This document shows, piece after piece, positions 1 to 6,110 of a stretch of 10,188 nt of DNA. Each line of letters starts with the position of its first letter. Within the stretch, counting starts at the first letter, position 1. The translations under genes were made by a program, and so were the position numbers. This stretch comes from Chitinophagales bacterium. Lineage in GTDB: Bacteria > Bacteroidota > Bacteroidia > Chitinophagales > BACL12. Location of the stretch: positions 1 through 10,188 of the forward strand of contig JACMJP010000032.1 in the NCBI GenBank assembly GCA_014380545.1, read 5' to 3'. The notes under the pieces are model-generated. The model worked only from the letters and a program-made list of their open reading frames with translations. It had not been told where the DNA came from and did no database searches.

Positions 1-543
1 GAATTAGTGCAGGAAGAAGGTATTGCAAAAGGTGGTAGCTTTTATCATTATTTAGACAGCTGTAAAATATCAGTTGATATTCCCTATACAGAACCAGAAG
101 CATGGTTGGGTTTCAGATGTGTTTGTGAAGAAATAAAAGGAGATACAAATTTGATTGCAAGTGATTTTCTAAATTTCCAATATACAGTTAAGCCGGAGTT
201 TGATACAACAAATATGACCTTTTCTTTATTACCTGTAATACCAGACACTGTAGATAGGAAATTTAATATCCGCTTAAATGATTTTAAGAAAGTTACAAGA
301 ATTACAGAGCTTGTTTCTATGAACCCTGAAGATACAATAACAGGTTATGAAGTTGTATTTTTTGAGCACATGGGGTATTCTTTAACCAGTGATTATTCAA
401 TAACGGAAACATTAACGCCATTAACACAAGATTTTATAAAAAATATGAAGCCGAATGCAACATTTGTAATTTTAATTAACAGCATTAATGGTAAACAAAT
501 AGAAGACAATCTTATAAAATCAGTACTTTTACGAATATATTAA
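1..543 (+). CDS. FGE-sulfatase (SUMF1-like) domain protein with extra C-terminal domain, 3' end only
   Basis: The reading frame is open from the first base, so this is the last 180 codons of a longer gene. A GTG at base 7 is unlikely to be the start because it lies inside a domain. Residues 8-42 (window numbering) match the end of the formylglycine-generating-enzyme/SUMF1 fold: a KGGSF strand, then about 20 residues on, the closing GFRCV. Of the two active-site cysteines of true FGE, the second seems kept (Cys21) and the first is replaced by His16 in an ungapped comparison with human FGE. It may therefore be a structural or differently active member, like GldJ/GldK of gliding and T9SS machinery. 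Residues 45-180 form a beta-rich tail whose last 65 residues (VVFFEHMGY ... INSINGK ... LLRIY) recall the C-terminal GldM domain; this resemblance is from memory and weak. It ends in TAA and converges on the next gene. The FGE call is firm, the tail assignment is not. Confidence 0.75.
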   Translation, partial: ELVQEEGIAKGGSFYHYLDSCKISVDIPYTEPEAWLGFRCVCEEIKGDTNLIASDFLNFQYTVKPEFDTTNMTFSLLPVIPDTVDRKFNIRLNDFKKVTRITELVSMNPEDTITGYEVVFFEHMGYSLTSDYSITETLTPLTQDFIKNMKPNATFVILINSINGKQIEDNLIKSVLLRIY

Positions 544-556
544 TTCAGAGTATAAA

Positions 557-3085
557 TTACATTTTCACTACCTTTCTAACTACTTCCTTCTTTGCTGTTT
601 TTATCCCTAAAAAATAACTCCCACTATCAAACCCTTTCATATCAATAGTTAATTCTTTTCCAAAAAACTCCTTTTGAAATAAAACTTTACCATTCACACC
701 ATAAATTTTTATCATTGCTCCCACAGCATTATCCATTTCAATAAATAAATTATCACTCACAGGATTTGGATAAATAGCTACATTCATTTCTGCATCATCA
801 TACACATTTAAAGGCGGAGGAGGGGCAATAGGTAAATTGATTTTATAAATCCCCCTTCCATACGTTCCGGCAAATAATGTATTTGTTTCTGCATGTAATT
901 CAATATCATATACTGAAACAATTGGTATAGTGCTTCCTAATAAATTCCAAAAAATTCCTTCATCATAACTTACATACACACCCGCATCATTTGCAATATA
1001 TAAATATGTGGAATCAACTTTCTTATAAACAGCAATATCATTCACCGGAATATCCGGCAGATCACCTTCAATATTTTCCCATATATCACCAGCATTTGTT
1101 GAACGATAAACATGTGCTATATCATCCGCCCAGCGGTAACCACTGAATGTTACATATACAATTTCAGCATCAGCAGGATCAGTTTGAATACTTGTTACAA
1201 ATCTTTTCGGCAATACATCACTTATTTTTTCCCAGTCATCACCATAATTTTTACTGCGCCACACATTTCCATCATCGCAACCTGCATAAATATAATTTGT
1301 ATCTGCAATTGCATTATGAATTGTTGAAACACATCCATAAATAACAGGAGAAATTCCGGGGCCGTTTGTAAGATCACTACTTATCGCATTCACATCATAA
1401 CCACCATCATTTGTTCTATATACTTTTGTTCCACCGAAATAAATTGTATAACCATTCAAAGGATTAACAGCAATCGGGCTTCGCCAAATATATCTATCGA
1501 AGGGTAATCCGAGAGGAACGTTAATTCCATCCACCTTTCCATAATAACCACCATATTGAGAATTTGCATAATAACTTTCATCATTTGTTTGCAGAAATAC
1601 ACTACTTACACCATCGCCGCCATTTACATAATACCAGGTATCGCTTCCTGCACTTTTTATAAATGAATTATTATCCTGAGCACCGGCAATAATAAAAGAA
1701 GTGTCGGCCTGGTAAACATCAAAATCATAAATTTGTGTTACAGGAATATTCTGCACGGTTGTATAAGTTGAAAAATTATTTGTTGTAAAATATAATCCGC
1801 CATCATTGCCTAAAATTTTAATGTCTGAATTTGTTGGTGAAATAAATAAAGTATGATTGTCAACATGCGCAGCACCTGCAAAAGAATTCCATGTATTTCC
1901 ACCATTCGTTGATCTTGAAGGAGTGAAACCGATATAAAAAACATTATCAGGATTATTAGGATCAACTTTTACACCGCCAAACCAATAATCATAAGCAACA
2001 GAACTTACATCACCACTTGCATTCAGATCGGTCCAGCTATCACCACCGTTTGTTGTTTTATAAATGTCGAGTATACTTTCATCATCATCAATAATACATG
2101 CATAAATAATTTCAGGTTCTGCATTGCAAAGAGATAACGTAATTCTTGATAATTCGCCGGATGGTAAACCCGTGGTTAATTCATTCCATGTGTCACCACC
2201 ATCTGTTGATTTATAAATACCGGATGAAAAACCTGCTGCATCCCTCCTGTTAAATCTACGCACCCGCTCCCACATTGCTGCATAAATAATTTGCGGATCA
2301 TCAGGATTTATAACAACATCAATTGCTCCGGTGCTGTCAGAAACAAATAAAACATTTTCCCATGTTGCCCCGCCATCATCTGTTTTAAATAAACCACGAT
2401 TTGAATTATTCTCAAATAAATTTCCCATCATGGCTGCAAAAACAATATTTGTGTTTTGCGGATCTATTGCAAGTCTTCCTGTATTTCCCATTTCAGTTAA
2501 CCCTGTATTATTCCATGTATTTCCGCCATCTGTTGATTTATAAATTCCGTTGCCATCATACGTTAATGACCCACCGCCAACATTTGGTTCACCGGTTCCA
2601 ACATAAATAATATTTGTATCAACAGGATCAATAACAATATCACCGATACTTAAACTTTCATTTTCATCAAATATCATTTCCCATGTATCACCAAAATTAT
2701 AACTGCGCAACACTCCACCTGATGCACTGCCGGCATATACCGTTTGATCGCTTCCATTTGGCATTTCGACATCCTGGATTCTGCCGCCGATAATTGTTGG
2801 CCCTATAAACTGCCAATCATCTTCACTTCCGCCAGCAGATTTAAACATTGCATTTTGTTTATTCTTTAGTTTTAATTCCAATGTATATTTTATTGCTTTG
2901 CTTTGTGCAACAGCATCAATTTTATTATAAGGAAATGCTTTTTGATAATACAGCCATTCATCAGGTTGAAGCGGATTTTCATGTTCTTTATATGAGATGG
3001 ATATTTTTTCAATCGGATGAAAATAAATACCGGCAACTAATATTGAAGTTACAAAAGCAGTAAGGAGTATTTCTTTTAATTGCAT
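557..3085 (-). CDS. Secreted Asp-box (sortilin/BNR-type) beta-propeller protein with T9SS type A sorting domain
   Basis: This 842-residue protein starts at ATG with a hydrophobic stretch at residues 5-21 that serves as signal peptide or anchor; there is no lipobox cysteine. The mature part opens with a W-x-x-IGP ... GGR motif (91-102), usual in Bacteroidota proteins of this type. Asp-box repeats (S/T-x-D/N-x-G-x-T-W) follow at about 128, 184, 235, 293, 344, 392, 611, 662 and 706. Residues 430-600 have only degenerate boxes but carry the family's NDGGLY and GAQDN signatures. A proline-rich linker (752-759) leads to residues 768-842, a type IX secretion sorting domain with the YPNP motif, GSYFLGI and a basic end. 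Such propellers resemble sortilin/VPS10 and GH74 xyloglucanases, but no catalytic acid can be assigned, so the substrate is unknown. It should cross the outer membrane by T9SS and be surface-attached or released. A weak promoter candidate lies upstream. No terminator is seen in the 13 bp before the convergent gene. Confidence 0.93.
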   Translation of the reverse strand: MQLKEILLTAFVTSILVAGIYFHPIEKISISYKEHENPLQPDEWLYYQKAFPYNKIDAVAQSKAIKYTLELKLKNKQNAMFKSAGGSEDDWQFIGPTIIGGRIQDVEMPNGSDQTVYAGSASGGVLRSYNFGDTWEMIFDENESLSIGDIVIDPVDTNIIYVGTGEPNVGGGSLTYDGNGIYKSTDGGNTWNNTGLTEMGNTGRLAIDPQNTNIVFAAMMGNLFENNSNRGLFKTDDGGATWENVLFVSDSTGAIDVVINPDDPQIIYAAMWERVRRFNRRDAAGFSSGIYKSTDGGDTWNELTTGLPSGELSRITLSLCNAEPEIIYACIIDDDESILDIYKTTNGGDSWTDLNASGDVSSVAYDYWFGGVKVDPNNPDNVFYIGFTPSRSTNGGNTWNSFAGAAHVDNHTLFISPTNSDIKILGNDGGLYFTTNNFSTYTTVQNIPVTQIYDFDVYQADTSFIIAGAQDNNSFIKSAGSDTWYYVNGGDGVSSVFLQTNDESYYANSQYGGYYGKVDGINVPLGLPFDRYIWRSPIAVNPLNGYTIYFGGTKVYRTNDGGYDVNAISSDLTNGPGISPVIYGCVSTIHNAIADTNYIYAGCDDGNVWRSKNYGDDWEKISDVLPKRFVTSIQTDPADAEIVYVTFSGYRWADDIAHVYRSTNAGDIWENIEGDLPDIPVNDIAVYKKVDSTYLYIANDAGVYVSYDEGIFWNLLGSTIPIVSVYDIELHAETNTLFAGTYGRGIYKINLPIAPPPPLNVYDDAEMNVAIYPNPVSDNLFIEMDNAVGAMIKIYGVNGKVLFQKEFFGKELTIDMKGFDSGSYFLGIKTAKKEVVRKVVKM
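2184..2545. repeat. Asp-box DNA repeat, two near-identical copies inside the propeller gene
   Basis: Bases 2184-2218 and 2511-2545 match at 31 of 35 positions, with 20 identical bases in a row (2199-2218 and 2526-2545). They encode the IYKSTDGG(D/N)TWN Asp-box segments at residues 289-301 and 182-192. Shorter matches to the same unit occur near 1888 and 2037. The similarity suggests fairly recent duplication or gene conversion between propeller blades rather than a mobile or CRISPR-type repeat. Confidence 0.7.
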
Positions 3086-3138
3086 AAGAGAAGAAATTTA
3101 ATTTAAAGTTACACAGAATTATTCCGAATAATTTCATT

Positions 3139-3146
3139 CAAATTTA
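3139..3146 (-). promoter_or_regulatory. Candidate -7 element (TAAATTTG) for the propeller gene
   Basis: On the minus strand this octamer fits the Bacteroidota -7 consensus TAnnTTTG and lies 53 bp upstream of the ATG at 3085. The region where a -33 TTG/TTTG would fall is the T-rich tail of the preceding terminator and has no convincing -33. It is placed logically, just after the upstream gene's terminator, but is a weak candidate because such octamers occur by chance in AT-rich DNA. Confidence 0.35.
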
Positions 3147-3164
3147 TTTTACAATATTGAACAG

Positions 3165-3202
3165 AAAAAAATAAAAAAAAACCCCGCAAAAAGCCAGGGT
3201 TT
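3165..3202 (-). terminator. Rho-independent terminator after the coiled-coil protein gene
   Basis: Read on the minus strand, AAACCC (3202-3197) pairs with GGGTTT (3184-3179). The stem is extended inwards by a G-T wobble and GC pairs, closing around a loop of Ts. A run of Ts broken by a single A follows directly (3178-3165). The stem plus T tract is a classical intrinsic terminator, placed 38 bp after the stop codon of the gene at 3240-4184. It separates that gene from the downstream propeller gene, so the two are probably transcribed independently. Confidence 0.85.
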
Positions 3203-3239
3203 CATGTTGAGGGTAGCAGAATTATGCCTTAAAATATTT

Positions 3240-4184
3240 TTACTTCAATCTAAATCCATTTTTTCCAACACAATATCCCTGGTGGAAAACCATTACTTCA
3301 TAATCACCGGATGGGTAACCATTAGCCTGATCCCAGTAAATACAATAGCTCTGCGATTCATCACCACGATAATCAACATTTACAGCTGTTGTATAATGGC
3401 TATCATTTCCATTTTCTCTATTTTCAAATTCACCAGAGCCACTTGCTTCATCATATAATGTTGAACGGTCAGGGCCGAGAATTTTTACATAAACTGTTTG
3501 CGTTGTGCCTGCAGAAAGTTTATTTTTCATCAGATCAAAACATACTTTTAAGCGGTCAGCTTTTTTGGCCTTTTGGCCTGCAAGTTCTTTACCGCTGTTT
3601 TTACTGCGTACACCCGTTACTGAAATGTTATCTGCAATTATGATTCTTCCAAGTTCAAAAATGGAGTCCTTTTCTTTCGATAGTGTTTCATTTCGCACGA
3701 CCTGGTTGCTAAATTCAATTTCCAGTTCATCATATTCTCCCATCAAATAATTATACGCAGCATTTATTGAATCTATTTTTGCTGTATAAGTTTTTTTATC
3801 AGTTTCAAGTGAAGCAATTTGATTTTTTGCATCTGCCAAAAGTTTTTCTATCTCCGCATACTTTTTATCGACAAAATTTTTTGATTGCAGTAAAGTTGTT
3901 ATTTCATCTTTTTTTATTGTAAGATCATTTTGAAGTTGTGCAATTACAGAATCCATTTCTGCACTGATGCCTTTTTGCGATTGCAGGTCTAATTGCAGCG
4001 CCACATACTCCGCATTCAGTTTATTTATTAAACTGTCTTTTTCTGATACCTGTATTGCAAATGCTTTCTGGTCCTCTTTGTTTTTATAGGCATTAAAAAA
4101 GAGCCATCCGTTTAAGCCCAGTAACAATAAAATTAAAATAATAAACAGTCCTCTGCCATTCGATCTTTTGGTCTCTTCATTCAT
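3240..4184 (-). CDS. Membrane-anchored coiled-coil protein with C-terminal beta domain, function unknown
   Basis: This 314-residue protein has a short basic N-terminus, one transmembrane helix (about residues 13-31) and a long heptad-rich coiled coil (about 36-178). A C-terminal globular domain (about 181-314) contains GRIIIADNISVTGVR, a lysine-rich stretch near 199-212 and three cysteines (215, 281, 305). The basic N-terminus before the helix suggests an N-in topology with the coiled coil and C-domain in the periplasm. Similar one-helix coiled-coil proteins are common in Bacteroidota and are often labelled chromosome-partition or SMC-like only because of the coiled coil; I do not accept that function. 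The C-domain's alternating hydrophobic pattern (TQTVYVKILGPD, GDYEVMVFHQGYCVG) looks like a beta sandwich. The start is the ATG at 4184, with no Shine-Dalgarno. It has its own promoter candidate (4293-4300) and a clear terminator, so it is probably monocistronic. Confidence 0.88.
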   Translation of the reverse strand: MNEETKRSNGRGLFIILILLLLGLNGWLFFNAYKNKEDQKAFAIQVSEKDSLINKLNAEYVALQLDLQSQKGISAEMDSVIAQLQNDLTIKKDEITTLLQSKNFVDKKYAEIEKLLADAKNQIASLETDKKTYTAKIDSINAAYNYLMGEYDELEIEFSNQVVRNETLSKEKDSIFELGRIIIADNISVTGVRSKNSGKELAGQKAKKADRLKVCFDLMKNKLSAGTTQTVYVKILGPDRSTLYDEASGSGEFENRENGNDSHYTTAVNVDYRGDESQSYCIYWDQANGYPSGDYEVMVFHQGYCVGKNGFRLK

Positions 4185-4237
4185 AGATATACGATTGAAA
4201 AAAAATTTTAAAAATTAAAATGATTTAATGAAAAATA

Positions 4238-4297
4238 TGTACATCTGCAAATTGTACAAGTGTGGGTATTTACTAATGGTCGGTTTGTACTGCAAAT
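4238..4297. repeat. Repeated TGTACA and CTGCAAAT words upstream of the coiled-coil gene
   Basis: The palindromic hexamer TGTACA occurs at 4238-4243 and 4253-4258, and a related TTGTAC at 4285-4290. The octamer CTGCAAAT occurs at 4245-4252 and again at 4290-4297, where it overlaps the -7 candidate. All lie in the 153-bp gap between the methyltransferase stop and the coiled-coil start. The arrangement could be an operator or a duplicated promoter segment, but the words are short and the DNA is AT-rich. Confidence 0.3.
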
Positions 4298-4300
4298 ATA
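4293..4300 (-). promoter_or_regulatory. Candidate -7 element (TATATTTG) for the coiled-coil protein gene
   Basis: On the minus strand the sequence TATATTTGC fits the Bacteroidota -7 consensus TAnnTTTG, including the C often seen after it. It lies 108 bp upstream of the ATG at 4184, which would give a leader of about 100 nt. No clear TTG is found at the -33 spacing. Two palindromic TGTACA words sit in the predicted leader. Confidence 0.45.
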
Positions 4301-4337
4301 CTATTCTTTTTTATTTATAATGAGGAAGCCACCCTTT

Positions 4338-5486
4338 CTATTGGTTTTTTTGCTTTTTACTACCGGCATATAGGTCATAACGCAAAAATTTACATTCCAG
4401 TGGGCCGTTAAATAAAGTAATTTTCTGTGATGTGCGTAGCCCTATATGTTTTATTGCTTCCTTATTGGCACTTAATATCCATGCTGTGTACCCATCATAT
4501 TTCTTTTTAAATACATCGCCAATACCTTCATAAAAAGTATTTATATCCAGATTTTGCAAACGTTCCCCGTAAGGCGGATTCATAATTACCATTCCGGGAA
4601 TGTTGGGCGGATCACTTATATGAAATGGCTTCACAAAGAAATTAATTTTATTCTCCAGTTTTGCGTTTATTGCATTTTTTTTTGCCATGTCAATACTGTG
4701 CCCGTCAATATCGCTGCCTGTTAAAATTATTTTTTTATCCTGAACATTCGCTGCGGCATCAAGTATTATTTGTTTATATAATTTATCATTATAATCATCC
4801 CATTTTTTAAATGCATAATCTTTTCTTATTAAACATGGTGCAATATTTTGCGCCATCATGCCTGCTTCAATCACCAAAGTTCCTGATCCACACATGGGAT
4901 CAAAGAAAGTAGAGTTTCTATCCCATCCGCTTAAAGAGATCATGCCTGCGGCAAGCACTTCATTTAACGGTGCTTTGTGCATAGCATCCCTGTATCCTCT
5001 TTTATGCAACGATTCACCTGAACTGTCAAGCGAAATATTTACGGTGTTATGGTAAATATGCATGTGAAACTGCACATCAGGATTTTCCGGGTTCACCGAA
5101 GGGCGTACTCCATATTTATTTCTGAAATAATCTGCAATAGCATCTTTTAATTTTAAGGATGCATATTTTGAATGATGAAAAAATTCTGAGTTAACAGCAA
5201 AATCTATTGCAAATGTTTTTTCAATGGTTAAATGATCTTCCCATCTTTGCTGCATTGCATTATCATATAATTCCTGCTCACCCGATGCTGAGAAAGAAAG
5301 CACAGGTTTTAATATTTTAATTGCCGTGCGCAAATGCATATTTGTTGCATACAATAAATAAGTATCCGCATCAAAAGAAATTGCCCTCGTGAGTGTCTTA
5401 ATATTCGTTGCACCAAGTTGTTGCAATTCTGTTGCAAGTACAGGCTCTAACCCGGCAAATGTTGTAGCTATGAGAGTGATAGGCAC
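4338..5486 (-). CDS. rlmL: THUMP-domain class I SAM-dependent 23S rRNA guanine-N2 methyltransferase (RlmL-like)
   Basis: This 382-residue protein is of the COG0116/UPF0020 type. The N-terminus (IATTFAGLEPVLATEL) is the family's ferredoxin-like start, and an RNA-binding THUMP domain spans about residues 45-155. The Rossmann methyltransferase domain follows: the KRGYR signature (162-166), motif I FFDPMCGSGTLVIEA (194-208) for S-adenosylmethionine, an acidic GSDID (257-261), and the catalytic NPPYGERL (303-310) typical of amino-group methylation of a base. In E. coli the equivalent half of the RlmKL fusion makes m2G2445 in 23S rRNA. Here only the RlmL part is present, with no RlmK half, the usual form in many bacteria. 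The target nucleotide is inferred from the family. The start is GTG at 5486: an in-frame stop lies four codons upstream and the conserved N-terminus begins right there. It is cytoplasmic and unrelated in function to its exported neighbours. Confidence 0.9.
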   Translation of the reverse strand: MPITLIATTFAGLEPVLATELQQLGATNIKTLTRAISFDADTYLLYATNMHLRTAIKILKPVLSFSASGEQELYDNAMQQRWEDHLTIEKTFAIDFAVNSEFFHHSKYASLKLKDAIADYFRNKYGVRPSVNPENPDVQFHMHIYHNTVNISLDSSGESLHKRGYRDAMHKAPLNEVLAAGMISLSGWDRNSTFFDPMCGSGTLVIEAGMMAQNIAPCLIRKDYAFKKWDDYNDKLYKQIILDAAANVQDKKIILTGSDIDGHSIDMAKKNAINAKLENKINFFVKPFHISDPPNIPGMVIMNPPYGERLQNLDINTFYEGIGDVFKKKYDGYTAWILSANKEAIKHIGLRTSQKITLFNGPLECKFLRYDLYAGSKKQKNQ

Positions 5487-5517
5487 TGAGATATTTTAAT
5501 CTTTATTATTCATAAAA

Positions 5518-5555
5518 TGAAAAGGCTCATCAAAAAATTCTGATGAGCCTTTTCA
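5518..5555 (-). terminator. Perfect 15-bp hairpin, terminator of the haloperoxidase operon
   Basis: Bases 5518-5532 (TGAAAAGGCTCATCA) and 5541-5555 are perfect inverted repeats around an 8-base loop. It begins 17 bp past the stop codon of the small secreted protein. On the minus strand the 3' arm ends in CCTTTTCATTTT, giving a T-rich tail. The stem is nearly symmetric, so it could act in both directions, though no plus-strand gene ends there. A TAATTTTG octamer (5554-5561, minus strand) touches its edge and could be the -7 of a methyltransferase promoter, in which case transcription would start inside the hairpin. Confidence 0.8.
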
Positions 5556-5571
5556 AAATTAATATTATTTC

Positions 5572-6084
5572 TTATTTCTTTTCGTAGCAACTTAAATTCA
5601 CATTTTTATCTAATTGTTTAAATGTGTCGTTTATCAGCTTATCAAAATTATCAACTAAGTTGATGCGCTCCCAAACAATTTCCTTTACGTTTGAGCATCC
5701 TTCATGCGGGCTATATTTTACTCTCGCCCAGCGCAATTCTTTTTTATAGATCATTGCAAATACCTTCGTCATATTATCCTTTGGCATGCTCACATCTATA
5801 TAATAGGTTAATTGCAGGTTGCGCATTAACATCGGGAAACTCATCCACGGTGTGCTCATACCTGCATCTTTATAAAAATGCAAAGTGTAGTTAATTCTTG
5901 CACCCTGTGTGTCTTTATATTCCAGCTTATAGTATAATGGTTTACCGCCATTGTTTACTGAATTGTCAATTTTTCCTTCATGGCTCGTTGAAAGATATTC
6001 TTTCATCACCACCTGCGCATGTGTTGCCTGGGCAGCAATAGCAAGAAAAGCGACAACCAAAAATGTTTTTAATATATTTTTCAT
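5572..6084 (-). CDS. Small secreted protein of unknown function, second gene of the haloperoxidase operon
   Basis: This 170-residue protein has a clear Sec signal peptide: basic MKNILK, hydrophobic core 8-19, and probable cleavage after THA at residue 23. No lipobox is present, so the mature protein of about 147 residues should be periplasmic or released. It shows alternating beta-strand patterns (PLYYKLEYKD, RINYTLHFYKD, LTYYIDVSM, KVFAMIYKKELRWARVKY) and two cysteines (130 and 166) that could form a disulfide. I do not recognise the family. It begins 26 bp after the stop of the haloperoxidase gene on the same strand, with no terminator or promoter between them, and a strong hairpin terminator follows, so the two are probably co-transcribed. 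A role as partner or accessory of the haloperoxidase is inferred from position only. Confidence 0.85.
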   Translation of the reverse strand: MKNILKTFLVVAFLAIAAQATHAQVVMKEYLSTSHEGKIDNSVNNGGKPLYYKLEYKDTQGARINYTLHFYKDAGMSTPWMSFPMLMRNLQLTYYIDVSMPKDNMTKVFAMIYKKELRWARVKYSPHEGCSNVKEIVWERINLVDNFDKLINDTFKQLDKNVNLSCYEKK

Positions 6085-6110
6085 ATTAATATCTTTTATC
6101 AGGTTAAAAA

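Noticed and set aside
7..543. GTG at base 7 as a true start giving a complete 178-residue protein
   Set aside because: The frame is open to base 1, and the FGE domain it would begin in is only the C-terminal end of a fold that needs about 200 more residues upstream.
1888..2545. Regularly repeated DNA words that could suggest a CRISPR array or tandem repeat locus
   Set aside because: The copies are irregularly spaced, degenerate and in frame with Asp-box motifs, so they are explained by protein repeats.
3240..4184. Chromosome-partition/SMC annotation for the coiled-coil protein
   Set aside because: There is no Walker A or B motif and an N-terminal membrane helix is present; only the coiled coil supports such a label.
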